A program made the position numbers and the translations under genes. Source: Cellulomonas citrea (GTDB lineage: Bacteria; Actinomycetota; Actinomycetes; Actinomycetales; Cellulomonadaceae). Taken from it: 32,390 nt of DNA. Below the pieces are notes generated by a model. The model made no database searches and had not been told where the DNA came from. It saw nothing but the letters and a program-made list of their open reading frames with translations. Location: positions 1-32,390 of the forward strand of contig NZ_VWSD01000018.1 in assembly GCF_009829685.1 (NCBI RefSeq), read 5' to 3'. This document shows positions 6,675 through 15,137 of this stretch, in pieces. Position 1 is the stretch's first letter, and each line of letters begins with the position of its first letter.

Positions 6675-8708
6675 GTGACGCACTTTCAGACCGACGGCCG
6701 CAGCCTCACCTGGACCGGCGACGGCGAGACCCTCGTCGTCGCCGCCTGGGGCAGCGACGGCATCCGGGTGCGATCCACCCTGTCGGGACCCCTCGCCGAC
6801 GACGACTGGGCGCTGCTGCCCGACCCGGGGTCGGCACCGGTCGTCGAGATCGACGAGGGTGAGGCGGTGCTGGTCAACGGCCGGATCACGGCCCGGCTGA
6901 CCGCCCGTCAGGAGTTCGACGCGCAGTGCGGCTACGACGTGAGCTCCTGCACGCTCACGTTCCTCGACGCCACCGGCCGGGTGCTGCTCAAGGAGCTCGA
7001 CGACGGTGGCTCGCTCAAGCTGCGCGCCCGGGACTACCGGGCGATCGTCGGCGGTGACCACCACCTCACGGCCGCGTTCGAGTCCGACCCGGACGAGCAC
7101 CTCGTCGGGATGGGGCTCTACCAGCAGGAGCTCGTGGACCTCAAGGGCTCGACGCTCGAGCTGGTGCACCGCAACTCCCAGGCGTCCGTGCCGTTCGTCG
7201 TGTCGAGCGCCGGGTACGGGTTCTTGTGGCACAACCCGGCGATCGGGCGGGCGACCTTCGGCCGCAACCGGACCGAGTGGGTGGCGCAGAGCACCCGTCA
7301 GCTCGACTACTGGGTGACCGCAGGCGACACCCCCGCCCAGATCGCCGCCGCCTACGCCGACGTCACCGGGCACGTGCCGATGATGCCCGAGCACGGTCTG
7401 GGGCTGTGGCAGAGCAAGCTGCGCTACGCCACCCAGGACGAGCTGCTGGAGACGGCGCGCGAGTACCACCGGCGCGAGCTGCCGCTCGACGTCGTGGTCG
7501 CCGACTTCTTCCACTGGCCGCACATGGGTGACTACCGGTTCGAGGAGGAGTTCTGGCCGGACCCGGCGGCGATGGTCGCCGAGCTGGACGCGCTCGGCAT
7601 CGAGCTCATGGTCTCGGTGTGGCCGCAGGTCTCCGTCGAGTCGGAGAACTTCGCCCGGCTGCGCGCGGACAACCACCTGGTGCGGGCCGACCGCGGGCTC
7701 GACGTCCAGATGAGCTTCGAGGGCCCGAGCATGTTCCTCGACGTCACCCACCCCGGTGGCCGTGCGGCGCTGTGGGACCTGTGCCGGACGAACTACTACG
7801 ACAAGGGTGTGCGCACCTTCTGGCTCGACGAGGCCGAGCCGGAGTACGGCCGCTACGACGTCGACAACTACCGCTACCACGCCGGCCCGGGCCAGCAGGT
7901 GGCGAACATCTACCCGCAGCGCTTCTCGCAGGCCTTCTTCGACGGCATGACGGCGGCCGGGCAGGAGCAGGTGGTCAACCTGGTCCGCTGCGCGTGGGCC
8001 GGCAGCCAGCGGTACGGCGCGCTCGTGTGGTCGGGGGACATCCGGGCGACCTGGCAGGACTTCCGGCGGCAGGTCGTCGCCGGCATCCACATGGGCGCGG
8101 CGGGGATCCCGTGGTTCACCACCGACATCGGCGGGTTCCACGGCGGGGACGTGCGTGACCCGGCCTTCCACGAGCTGCTGGTGCGCTGGTTCCAGTTCGG
8201 CACCTTCAGCCCGGTGATGCGGATGCACGGAGACCGGCGCCCGGGGCACCCCGTGCAGGCCGCCGACGGGTCGCGCCGCAGCCCGAGCGGGGCCGGCAAC
8301 GAGCTGTGGAGCTTCGGCGAGGACGTCTACGCCGTGCTGCGCCGCTACCTGGCCGTGCGGGAGGCGATGCGGCCCTACACCCGCTCGCTCATGGCGCAGG
8401 CGCACACGGCCGGTCAGCCGGTGATGCGCGGGCTGTTCCACGAGTTCCCCGCCGACGCCCGGTCCTGGCAGGTGGGCGACGAGTACCTGTTCGGGCCCGA
8501 CGTGCTGGTCGCCCCGGTGGTGCAGCCGGGGGCCGCCGGGCGGACGGTCTACCTGCCCGCCGGTGCCGTCTGGACCGATCTGACCACAGGACGTACCCAC
8601 GACGGCGGGCAGGCCGTCGAGGTCGAGGCCGCGCTCGACGTGCTCCCGCTGTTCGGGCGGGACGGTGCCGGCGACTGGTTGACGCCGGTGCTGCGCGCGC
8701 GGGGCTGA
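6675..8708 (+). CDS. GH31 alpha-xylosidase or alpha-glucosidase, intracellular
   Basis: This 677-residue family 31 hydrolase has an N-terminal beta-sandwich (to about residue 230), a TIM barrel starting near PEHGLGLWQSKLRY, and C-terminal beta domains. The catalytic nucleophile is D385 in FWLDEAEPEYG. The acid/base is D455 in VWSGDIRATW. The WLDxxEPE context resembles alpha-xylosidases of the xyloglucan type (WLDATEPE) more than classic alpha-glucosidases (WNDMNEP), so alpha-xylosidase is my preferred reading. An alpha-glucosidase or a transglycosylase remains possible. There is no signal peptide. The start is GTG at 6675 with GGAG about eight bases upstream. It is the last gene of the operon, 49 bp after the arabinofuranosidase, and is followed by a strong stem-loop. 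Confidence 0.88.
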   Translation: MTHFQTDGRSLTWTGDGETLVVAAWGSDGIRVRSTLSGPLADDDWALLPDPGSAPVVEIDEGEAVLVNGRITARLTARQEFDAQCGYDVSSCTLTFLDATGRVLLKELDDGGSLKLRARDYRAIVGGDHHLTAAFESDPDEHLVGMGLYQQELVDLKGSTLELVHRNSQASVPFVVSSAGYGFLWHNPAIGRATFGRNRTEWVAQSTRQLDYWVTAGDTPAQIAAAYADVTGHVPMMPEHGLGLWQSKLRYATQDELLETAREYHRRELPLDVVVADFFHWPHMGDYRFEEEFWPDPAAMVAELDALGIELMVSVWPQVSVESENFARLRADNHLVRADRGLDVQMSFEGPSMFLDVTHPGGRAALWDLCRTNYYDKGVRTFWLDEAEPEYGRYDVDNYRYHAGPGQQVANIYPQRFSQAFFDGMTAAGQEQVVNLVRCAWAGSQRYGALVWSGDIRATWQDFRRQVVAGIHMGAAGIPWFTTDIGGFHGGDVRDPAFHELLVRWFQFGTFSPVMRMHGDRRPGHPVQAADGSRRSPSGAGNELWSFGEDVYAVLRRYLAVREAMRPYTRSLMAQAHTAGQPVMRGLFHEFPADARSWQVGDEYLFGPDVLVAPVVQPGAAGRTVYLPAGAVWTDLTTGRTHDGGQAVEVEAALDVLPLFGRDGAGDWLTPVLRARG

Positions 8709-8710
8709 AG

Positions 8711-8754
8711 CGTCGAGGGGCACCTCGGGCCCGCACCCGGGGTGCCCCTCGACG
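8711..8754 (+). terminator. terminator-like stem-loop closing the arabinoside operon
   Basis: CGTCGAGGGGCACC (8711-8724) pairs perfectly with GGTGCCCCTCGACG (8741-8754), a 14-bp stem. The loop holds a further CGGG/CCCG pair. It starts two bases after the GH31 stop. There is no T-run, as is common for actinobacterial stem-loop terminators. Confidence 0.7.
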
Positions 8755-8901
8755 TGCCCGCCGTGACGGGCGCCTGGTGGCGTGGTCCCGGCCGGGGCGC
8801 CCAGCCAGGGCGCGATAATGCCGGGTGGGGGTGGCGCCGACGTGCCCGCCGCCGGGGCGGGACGGACCGCCCGCAGTCGATCGGCGAGGGGAAGCACCAC
8901 G

Positions 8902-9540
8902 ATGTCCGGGGTAGACGGTCCGGCCGAGCGGCGTCCGCGGGAGCGGGCCACGACGACGAGCGGTCAGCGCAAGCGGGACCTCATCCTGGACGCCTCGGTC
9001 CGGGTGTTCGGCACCGGGGGGTCGGCGGCGGTGACGCACCGGGCCGTCGCGGACGCCGCCCAGGTGGCGCTGGGCTCGACGACGTACTACTTCACGGACC
9101 GTGACGACCTGCTGCTGCAGACGATGGAGCACGCCCAGGCGGCCGAGTCGGTGCGGCTGGCGGCGATCGTCGAGGCGGTGCAGGGGCCGGTCGACGTGGA
9201 CCGGTCGGTGGCGCTGCTCACTCAGATGTTCTTCGACAAGACGACGGCCGACCCGTTGTACGACCTCGCGCTGTTCGAGATGTTCATGGAGGCGACCCGC
9301 AACGTCGCCCTGCGGCCGCAGACCCAGGCGTGGTCGGCGATGATCGGCGGCCTCGTGGACCGGGTGCTGCCGCCGAGCGACCCGGCGCTGCCGCGTGAGG
9401 TCGTGGTGCAGATCATCGCCTGCCTGGTGGACGGGCTCATGCTCGAGGCGGTGGCGAACGGCGAGCTCGACGTGCCGGACCTGTCGAGCCGGTTGCGGGT
9501 GGCCGTGGACCGGTTGTGCCCGGCGGGGACGGCCGGCTGA
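8902..9540 (+). CDS. TetR family regulator, probable AguR-like repressor of the agmatine operon
   Basis: This 212-residue protein has an N-terminal TetR helix-turn-helix. QRKRDLILDASVRVFGTGG, VTHRAVADAAQVALGSTTYYF and TDRDDLLL are all in the expected positions between residues 22 and 72, followed by a helical ligand-binding domain. The start is the ATG at 8902 with GGGGAAG eight bases before it; a longer in-frame extension to 8782 covers the promoter region and is rejected. A GATAAT hexamer at 8814-8819 is a possible -10. In Pseudomonas, AguR, also TetR-type, represses agmatine deiminase genes and responds to agmatine and carbamoylputrescine. Position directly upstream of the agmatine operon suggests the same job here, by inference. 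Confidence 0.88.
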   Translation: MSGVDGPAERRPRERATTTSGQRKRDLILDASVRVFGTGGSAAVTHRAVADAAQVALGSTTYYFTDRDDLLLQTMEHAQAAESVRLAAIVEAVQGPVDVDRSVALLTQMFFDKTTADPLYDLALFEMFMEATRNVALRPQTQAWSAMIGGLVDRVLPPSDPALPREVVVQIIACLVDGLMLEAVANGELDVPDLSSRLRVAVDRLCPAGTAG

Positions 9541-9556
9541 GGGCGGTTCCGGGGGA

Positions 9557-9588
9557 GCCTGGGACGGCGGGGACATTGGTCCCTAGGC
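9557..9588 (+). terminator. stem-loop after the tetR gene
   Basis: GCCTGGGAC (9557-9565) pairs with GTCCC-T-AGGC (9579-9588), giving nine base pairs with a single bulged T and a 13-base loop. It lies 16 bases after the tetR stop and immediately before the tandem operator. It probably separates tetR from the agmatine operon. Confidence 0.5.
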
Positions 9589-9602
9589 CTGCATGACCAG
9601 AC

Positions 9603-9643
9603 TTGTACGTTTGTACATATCGAAGTTGTGCGTTTGTACACAT
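9603..9643 (+). promoter_or_regulatory. tandem TetR operator upstream of the agmatine operon
   Basis: Two near-identical units lie 23 bp apart: TTGTACGTTTGTACA at 9603-9617 and TTGTGCGTTTGTACA at 9626-9640. The first contains the perfect palindrome TGTAC-GTTT-GTACA (9604-9617). The second differs at one base but gains TGTG...CACA outer arms. This AT-rich island in otherwise GC-rich DNA lies about 140 bp before the transporter start. It is the probable binding site of the adjacent TetR protein. The promoter itself is not clear; TACGTT at 9606-9611 could be a -10. Confidence 0.7.
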
Positions 9644-9782
9644 CTCGGCACGGTCCGCCCGGCGGTCCGGTGACGTCCAGGCCGCCAGGCGGCCCAGGGG
9701 CCACCGGGGCAGGGTGACCGGGGCGAGGTGCCGGCGCCGGCTTCGTGTCATGCACGTCAGCGGCACTGGCAAAGGAGCACTC

Positions 9783-11273
9783 ATGGCCGCCCAGACCGAC
9801 CGACCCCCGGTGGAGACCGGGACCACCGGTCGTCCCGCCTTCCGACTCTTCGACATGGTCCTGTTCTCGGTCGCAGCGATGCTGCTGCTGTCCCAGCTCA
9901 CCGTGACCGCGGCGGTCGGTCCCACCGCCATCTTCTGGACCATCGCGATCATCGGGGCGTTCTTCGTCCCGTACGGCCTGGTCACCGCGGAGCTCGGTTC
10001 GGCCTACCCCGACGCAGGCGGCATCTACGCCTGGGTCGTGCGGGCCTTCGGCAACCGGTGGGGCAGCCGGGTCTCCTGGTGGTACTGGCTGAACGTCGGC
10101 CTGTGGGTACCGAGCGTCTACCTCATGTTCTCCGGCGCCATCTCCTCGATGTTCTTCGGCGGACACCTCAACTTCTGGGTGCAGATCGCGATCACCGTCG
10201 TGCTCATCTGGATCAACTACTGGGTGAACGCGCGCAGCCTGGAGACCGGCACCTGGGTGTCCAACGTCGGGGCCGGGATCACCATCGCGGTGATCGTCGC
10301 GCTCGCCGTCGCCGGTGGCATCTACGCCACCAACCACGGCTCGGCCACCGAGTGGACCGCGAGCACGATGCTGCCGACCGATGCGCTGCCGGCCTTCGCC
10401 GCCGCGCTGCCCATCGTCATCTACAACTTCCTGGGCTTCGAGCTCATGTCGTCCGCCTCGACCCAGATGGAGAACCCCAAGCGCGACGTGCCGCGCACCA
10501 TCGCCGTGGCGGGGGCCCTCATCGGCGGCTTCTACCTCATCGCCACCGTCGGCATGCAGCTCATCCTGCCGGCCGACGAGATCTCCAGCACCACCGGCCT
10601 CATCGACGCCCTGCAGCGTGGTCTGGGCGAGTCCGCGGTCGCCCACGTCATCGTCACCGCACTCGGCATCGGCGCCCTGTTCTGCTTCTTCGCCTGCCTC
10701 GTGCCCTGGACCATCGGGGCCAACCTCGCCGCCGCCGAGGCCGCCCAGCAGGGCGACCTGCCCAAGGTGTTCGCCCGGGTGCACCCCGAGCGCGGCACCC
10801 CGGTCGGTGCGGCCATGCTGTGCTCGGTCGTCGGGACGGTGTTCACCGTCGGCTACGCCGCCCTGTTCTCGCTCACCGACGGCGCCATCGACGACGTGTT
10901 CTGGAACCTGTTCGCGTTCTCCTCGGTGATCTTCCTGCTGCCGTACATCGTCATGATGCTGGCGTTCCGCACGCTGCGCCGCATCGACGGCGACCGGCCC
11001 CGCCCGTACCGCGTCCCCGGCGGCCCCGTGGCCACCTGGCTCATCACGTGGGTGCCCACGGCCCTGCTCGTCATCGCCGTCCTGTTCTTCGTCTGGAACC
11101 CGTTCAGCTACTCGTGGGCGGCCACCGGGTCGATCCTCGTCGGCCTCGCCGTCACGGTCGCCTTCCAGGAGTACTTCTGCTTCCGGTCACCCCGGTGGAC
11201 CCGCGAACGCGCCCTCGAACGCGGCGACGACCCCGACTCCGTCCGGCAGCAGTTCGCCGACACCCCGCTCTGA
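9783..11273 (+). CDS. APC superfamily amino acid/polyamine transporter, probable agmatine-putrescine exchanger
   Basis: This 496-residue membrane protein has about 12 hydrophobic segments. The first ([24 protein letters not shown]) carries the GadC/APC-type opening, and [21 protein letters not shown] is the consensus APC motif after the second segment. The C-terminus is cytoplasmic and charged. It belongs to the amino acid-polyamine-organocation superfamily. Its place as first gene of an agmatine deiminase operon suggests agmatine import, perhaps in exchange for putrescine, as AguD does in enterococci and lactococci. The start is the ATG at 9783 behind AAAGGAG; earlier in-frame codons run through the operator region and are rejected. 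Exchange versus simple uptake cannot be decided from sequence. Confidence 0.88.
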   Translation: MAAQTDRPPVETGTTGRPAFRLFDMVLFSVAAMLLLSQLTVTAAVGPTAIFWTIAIIGAFFVPYGLVTAELGSAYPDAGGIYAWVVRAFGNRWGSRVSWWYWLNVGLWVPSVYLMFSGAISSMFFGGHLNFWVQIAITVVLIWINYWVNARSLETGTWVSNVGAGITIAVIVALAVAGGIYATNHGSATEWTASTMLPTDALPAFAAALPIVIYNFLGFELMSSASTQMENPKRDVPRTIAVAGALIGGFYLIATVGMQLILPADEISSTTGLIDALQRGLGESAVAHVIVTALGIGALFCFFACLVPWTIGANLAAAEAAQQGDLPKVFARVHPERGTPVGAAMLCSVVGTVFTVGYAALFSLTDGAIDDVFWNLFAFSSVIFLLPYIVMMLAFRTLRRIDGDRPRPYRVPGGPVATWLITWVPTALLVIAVLFFVWNPFSYSWAATGSILVGLAVTVAFQEYFCFRSPRWTRERALERGDDPDSVRQQFADTPL

Positions 11274-11293
11274 CCCCGAAAGGCGGTTCCACC

Positions 11294-12391
11294 ATGTCTC
11301 GCACCCTCACCACCACCCCCCGGGCCGACGGGTACCGCATGCCGGCCGAGTGGGCCCACCACACCGGCTGCTGGCTCATCTGGCCCGAGCGCCCGGACAA
11401 CTGGCGGCTCGGCGGCCGGCCGGCCCAGGCCGCGTTCACCGCGGTCGCCACGGCCATCGCCACGACCGAGCCGGTCACCGTCGCGGTCTCGGCCCGGCAG
11501 TACGACAACGCCCGCAGCATGCTGCCGGACCACATCCGCGTCGTGGAGATGTCCAACGACGACTCCTGGGTGCGCGACAGCGGCCCCACGTTCGTCGTGA
11601 ACGACGCCGGCGACGTGCGCGGCGTCGACTGGGACTTCAACGCCTGGGGCGGTCTGGTCGACGGGCTGTACTTCCCGTGGGCCGCCGACGACGCCGTGGC
11701 GCGCAAGGTCCTCGAGATCGAGGGCTGCGACCGGTACAAGGCGCCGCTCGTGCTCGAGGGCGGCTCGATCGACGTCGACGGCGAGGGCACCGTCCTGGTC
11801 ACCGAGGAGTGCCTGCTGTCCGCCGGGCGCAACCCCGACCTGACCCGCGAGCAGATCGAGCAGCACCTGCGCGACCACCTCGGTGTCGACGTCGTCGTCT
11901 GGCTGCCGTACGGCGTCTACCTCGACGAGACGAACGGGCACGTGGACAACTTCTGCCGGTTCGTCGAGCCGGGGAAGGTCATGCTCACTTGGACCGACGA
12001 CGAGGCCGACCCGCAGTACGAGCGTTCGGCGGCCGCGCTCAAGGTCCTCGAGTCGAGCACTGACGCCCGCGGCCGGGAGTTCGAGGTGGTGAAGATCCAC
12101 CAGCCCGGTCCGATCTTCATCACGGCCGAGGAGTCAGCCGGGGTCGACTCGGTCGAGGGCACCCTGCCGCGGGAGGCCGGCGACCGGCTCGCGGGGTCGT
12201 ACGTCAACTCCTACATCGGCAACGACATCGTCGTGCTGCCCACGTTCGACGACGAGCACGACGACGCCGCCGTCGCCGCGTACACCGAGCTGTTCGCCCC
12301 GCGCCGGGTCCTCACGGTGCCCGGCCGGGAGATCCTGCTCGGCGGCGGCAACGTGCACTGCATCACCCAGCAGCAGCCCTCCGGCCGCTAG
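11294..12391 (+). CDS. aguA: agmatine deiminase
   Basis: This 365-residue member of the guanidino-group modifying (PPAD_Porph) superfamily hydrolyses agmatine to N-carbamoylputrescine and ammonia. The active-site set is complete. It has D95 in [10 protein letters not shown], an [12 protein letters not shown] block, the catalytic H216 in [10 protein letters not shown], and the nucleophile C356 in [11 protein letters not shown] close to the C-terminus, where the family has it. Length matches bacterial AguA (about 365). The N-terminal [23 protein letters not shown] is also typical. The start is the ATG at 11294, with GAAAGG 10 bases upstream and only 20 bases after the transporter stop, so the two are cotranscribed. 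The enzyme is cytoplasmic. Confidence 0.97.
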   Translation: MSRTLTTTPRADGYRMPAEWAHHTGCWLIWPERPDNWRLGGRPAQAAFTAVATAIATTEPVTVAVSARQYDNARSMLPDHIRVVEMSNDDSWVRDSGPTFVVNDAGDVRGVDWDFNAWGGLVDGLYFPWAADDAVARKVLEIEGCDRYKAPLVLEGGSIDVDGEGTVLVTEECLLSAGRNPDLTREQIEQHLRDHLGVDVVVWLPYGVYLDETNGHVDNFCRFVEPGKVMLTWTDDEADPQYERSAAALKVLESSTDARGREFEVVKIHQPGPIFITAEESAGVDSVEGTLPREAGDRLAGSYVNSYIGNDIVVLPTFDDEHDDAAVAAYTELFAPRRVLTVPGREILLGGGNVHCITQQQPSGR

Positions 12392-12406
12392 CCGCGCACG
12401 GCCGGC

Positions 12407-12437
12407 ACCGGCCGCACCGCTCGCAGGTGCGGCCGGT
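12407..12437 (+). terminator. stem-loop between aguA and ptcA; partial terminator or mRNA stabiliser
   Basis: ACCGGCCGCACC (12407-12418) and GGTGCGGCCGGT (12426-12437) form a perfect 12-bp stem with a 7-base loop, 15 bases after the aguA stop. No T-run follows. The remaining 12438-12640 holds nothing else I recognise: no clear promoter and no convincing ORF. The downstream genes belong to the same pathway, so the hairpin may reduce rather than stop read-through. Confidence 0.55.
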
Positions 12438-12647
12438 CCCGGACCGGCGCCGGGCCGCGCCCCGGCCCCCGTCCCGCCCGTCCACGGTGCGGGTCCCCAA
12501 CCCCTCGGTGACCCGGCCTGGCCGCGCCCTGCCCTCGTGCACCCCGCAGGCCCGTCCGCCCGGACGTGCCTGGAGCTCGACCTACCCGCAGCACCCCCGT
12601 CAGCACCCTGCCCGCACCCTGCGCGGCACCGTTCGAAGGAGACGATC

Positions 12648-13658
12648 ATGACCGTCCGGAACTTCATCGACACCCAGGACCTCACCAAGGCCGAGATCCT
12701 CGACATCGTCGACCTCGGCCTCACCCTCAAGAAGTGCGTGCAGGTCGGCTACTTCCCGCCGCTGCTGCACGGGCGCACGCTCGGCATGATCTTCGAGCAG
12801 TCCTCGACCCGCACCCGGGTCTCGTTCGAGACCGCGATGTCCCAGCTCGGCGGGCACGCCCAGTACCTGGCGCCCGGCCAGATCCAGCTCGGCGGGCACG
12901 AGTCCATCGAGGACACCGCGCGCGTCCTGTCCCGCCTGGTCGACGTCGTGATGGCCCGCGTGGCCCGGCACCAGACCGTCGTCGACCTGGCCGCCCACGC
13001 GACCATCCCGGTGCTCAACGGCATGTCGGACTACAACCACCCGACGCAGGAGATCGGCGACCTCATCACGATGGTCGAGCACCTGCCGGCCGGCAAGCGC
13101 CTCGAGGACTGCAAGGTCGTCTTCGTCGGCGACGCCACCCAGGTGTGCGCCTCGCTCATGATGATCACCACGAAGATGGGCATGGAGTTCGCCCAGTTCG
13201 GCCCGGAGCGGTTCCAGCTGCGCGAGTCCCTGCAGGACCTGGGCCGGGCGAACTGCGCCGTGTCCGGTGGCAGCATCCTGGTGACCGACGACGCGCACAA
13301 GGCGCTCGAGGGTGCCGACTTCGTCTACACCGACGTCTGGTACGGCGACTACGAGGCCGAGCTCGGCGAGGCCGAGCGGCTCGCCGTGTTCATGCCGAAG
13401 TACCAGGTCAACGCCGAGCTCATGGCCCTGGCCGGTGAGGGTGCGAAGTTCATGCACTGCCTGCCCGCCACCCGCGGCGAGGAGGTCACCGACGAGGTGC
13501 TCGACTCGGCGTACTCGCTCGCGTTCGACGAGGCCGGCAACCGCCTCACGGCCCAGCGGGCGCTGCTCGTCTACTTCCTGCGTCCGGAGGTCGTCAACCC
13601 GGTCAAGGTCGACGACGCCCGTGCCGAGCTCGAGCACGTCCTGGCCGGGATCCTCTGA
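12648..13658 (+). CDS. ptcA: putrescine carbamoyltransferase
   Basis: This 336-residue transcarbamylase carries the carbamoyl-phosphate site SSTRTR (residues 52-57), HPTQ (H131) and HCLP (residues 270-273). It is distinguished from ornithine carbamoyltransferase by [14 protein letters not shown] and [19 protein letters not shown], and by an extended C-terminal helix ([20 protein letters not shown]) that is characteristic of PTCases. It performs phosphorolysis of N-carbamoylputrescine to putrescine and carbamoyl phosphate, the second step after AguA. The start is the ATG at 12648 behind GAAGGAGA. It lies 256 bp after aguA and abuts the carbamate kinase gene. Assignment as PTCase rather than OTCase is supported by motifs and by context. 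Confidence 0.93.
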   Translation: MTVRNFIDTQDLTKAEILDIVDLGLTLKKCVQVGYFPPLLHGRTLGMIFEQSSTRTRVSFETAMSQLGGHAQYLAPGQIQLGGHESIEDTARVLSRLVDVVMARVARHQTVVDLAAHATIPVLNGMSDYNHPTQEIGDLITMVEHLPAGKRLEDCKVVFVGDATQVCASLMMITTKMGMEFAQFGPERFQLRESLQDLGRANCAVSGGSILVTDDAHKALEGADFVYTDVWYGDYEAELGEAERLAVFMPKYQVNAELMALAGEGAKFMHCLPATRGEEVTDEVLDSAYSLAFDEAGNRLTAQRALLVYFLRPEVVNPVKVDDARAELEHVLAGIL

Positions 13659-14654
13659 ATGTCCCGCATCGTCATCGCCCTCGGCGGCAACGCCCTGGGC
13701 AGCACCGCGGCCGAGCAGCGGGCGCGGATCGAGGAGGCGACGCCGTCCCTGGTGGGCCTCATCGCCCAGGGGCACGAGATCATCGTGTCCCACGGCAACG
13801 GCCCGCAGGTCGGGGCCATCTCCCTGGCCTTCGAGGTGGCGTCCCAGCACACCGACAAGGTGAGCGCGATGGACCTGCCCGAGTGCACGGCCATGAGCCA
13901 GGGGTACATCGGGTACCACCTGCAGCAGGGCCTGGCCAAGGAGCTGCACCGGGTCGGCATGCCGTGGCACGTCGCCTCGGTGGTCACCCAGGTGGAGGTC
14001 GCGGCCGACGACCCGGCGTTCACCCGGCCGACCAAGCCGATCGGCGGGTTCTACGACGAGGCCACCGCGCAGGCGATGTCCGACGCGGACCCCGACCTCG
14101 TCATGGTCGAGGACGCCGGCCGGGGCTGGCGCCGGGTGGTCGCCTCACCGCGGCCGGTCGGCATCGTCGAGCGGGACTCGATCCTCAACCTGCTCGACCA
14201 CGAGTTCATCGTGGTCGCGTGCGGCGGGGGAGGCGTGCCCGTGGTGCGGGACGAGCACGGTGACCTGCACGGGGTCCCGGCGGTCATCGACAAGGACTTC
14301 GCCTCGGCGAAGTTGGCCGAGGTGGTGGGGGCGGACTACCTGTTCATCCTCACCGCCGTGGACCGGGTCGCGATCGGGTTCGGCACCCCGGACCAGCGCG
14401 ACCTGGACCGGCTGGACCTGGCGACCGCCCAGCGGTACGTCGACGAGGGCCAGTTCGGCGCCGGCTCGATGCTGCCCAAGGTCCAGGCGGCGATGCAGTT
14501 CGCCGCGAGCGGGCCGGGTCGCACCGCGGTGATCTGCTCGTTGGAGAAGGCACCGCTGGCGATGCAGGGCCGCAGCGGCACGGTGGTGCGCGCCGCCGGC
14601 GGCACCGTCCCCGAGCAGCGTCCGGGCGCCCTGGTGGGGGCGGTCCCGGCCTGA
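13659..14654 (+). CDS. arcC: carbamate kinase
   Basis: This 331-residue member of the amino acid kinase family transfers phosphate from carbamoyl phosphate to ADP, giving ATP, ammonia and CO2. The N-terminal IVIALGGNALG, the HGNGPQVG loop near residue 45 and VACGGGGVPVVRDEHG in the middle are the family signatures. The terminal GAGSMLPKVQAAMQF motif is also standard. The ATG at 13659 follows the ptcA stop with no gap, so translation is probably coupled; the only Shine-Dalgarno-like sequence lies within the end of ptcA. It completes the energy-yielding agmatine pathway. In this setting it could equally be called AguC. Confidence 0.96.
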   Translation: MSRIVIALGGNALGSTAAEQRARIEEATPSLVGLIAQGHEIIVSHGNGPQVGAISLAFEVASQHTDKVSAMDLPECTAMSQGYIGYHLQQGLAKELHRVGMPWHVASVVTQVEVAADDPAFTRPTKPIGGFYDEATAQAMSDADPDLVMVEDAGRGWRRVVASPRPVGIVERDSILNLLDHEFIVVACGGGGVPVVRDEHGDLHGVPAVIDKDFASAKLAEVVGADYLFILTAVDRVAIGFGTPDQRDLDRLDLATAQRYVDEGQFGAGSMLPKVQAAMQFAASGPGRTAVICSLEKAPLAMQGRSGTVVRAAGGTVPEQRPGALVGAVPA

Positions 14655-14657
14655 GGC

Positions 14658-14728
14658 GGGCCCTTCGGGTCCGATGTGTACCGGCCCGGCCGGGTGGTCG
14701 CCCTCGCGGCGGTCCCCGGCCGGGCCGG
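14658..14728 (+). terminator. double terminator-like stem-loop after the agmatine operon
   Basis: A short hairpin, GGGCCC-TTC-GGGTCC (14658-14672, one G-T pair), begins three bases after the arcC stop. It is followed by a 14-bp perfect stem, CCGGCCCGGCCGGG (14681-14694) with CCCGGCCGGGCCGG (14715-14728) and a 20-base loop. An extra A-T pair extends the second stem. Both are very stable, and neither has a T-run. They should close the agmatine operon. Confidence 0.7.
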
Positions 14729-14729
14729 T

Positions 14730-15011
14730 GTGCTGCGTGCCGACGCGGGCGCGGGTGCGACGTGCGTGGTGCGTCGTCGACGCCTGAGGGCCGGGCGGGA
14801 TCGACGGGGTGGTCCTCCAGCGGTCACCGTCGACACGGCGCGGGCTGAGCCTGGCCGTCCGCCCCGGACGCTGGACCCGGAAGGCGGGGAGCACGCGCTG
14901 ACCGGTCCGGTCCGACGACTGCGGGGTCGGCACCTGGCGACCGTCGGGAGACGTCCGAATGAACACCTCGTCCGGGTGTCGGATCGCCGGATCGATGCCG
15001 GCCTGCGCCGC
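14730..15011. other. intergenic stretch with no recognised gene
   Basis: Between the double stem-loop and the next promoter-like hexamer I see no ORF with native codon use, no RNA gene and no repeat that stands out. Open frames run through it on both strands, but only as GC-rich shadows. Confidence 0.5.
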
Positions 15012-15017
15012 TACCGT
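15012..15017 (+). promoter_or_regulatory. -10 hexamer for a leaderless transcript
   Basis: TACCGT ends six bases before the ATG at 15024. This is the same geometry as at lacI and argS, so transcription may begin on that A. It would serve the small ORF and the Clp-N gene coupled to it. No -35 box is evident. Confidence 0.4.
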
Positions 15018-15023
15018 CGCGCC

Positions 15024-15137
15024 ATGGCGTGCTTGCACCCCTCGGACCCGCGCTGCCGGGTCGTGGTCCCGGAACAGCGAGCTTCGGGCTTCGGCCGGGG
15101 GCGGAGCCGCCGGCTGGCGGAAGGTCTACGAGGGTGA
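15024..15137 (+). CDS. possible 37-residue leader ORF coupled to the Clp-N gene
   Basis: An ATG six bases after TACCGT opens a 37-codon frame whose TGA shares its last base with the ATG of the next gene (TGATG). The peptide is basic and Arg-rich (MACLHPSDPRCRVVV at the start, RGRSRRLAEGLRG at the end), with no recognised domain. Most codons end in G or C (30 of 37). The Clp-N gene lacks a well-placed ribosome binding site, so re-initiation after this ORF would explain its translation. The ORF could equally be chance in GC-rich DNA. A regulatory leader role is inference. Confidence 0.3.
   Translation: MACLHPSDPRCRVVVPEQRASGFGRGRSRRLAEGLRG

Noticed and set aside
6528-8951. 807-residue minus-strand ORF opposite the GH31 gene
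   Set aside because: It has His/Val/Arg-rich shadow composition, while the GH31 motifs lie on the plus strand.
12648-13658. Ornithine carbamoyltransferase (argF)
   Set aside because: The SDYNHPTQ and [10 protein letters not shown] context, the extended C-terminal helix and the agmatine deiminase neighbourhood favour putrescine carbamoyltransferase.
14145-15038. 297-residue minus-strand ORF across arcC and the following spacer
   Set aside because: It overlaps arcC antisense, and the spacer part has no domain and no native codon pattern.
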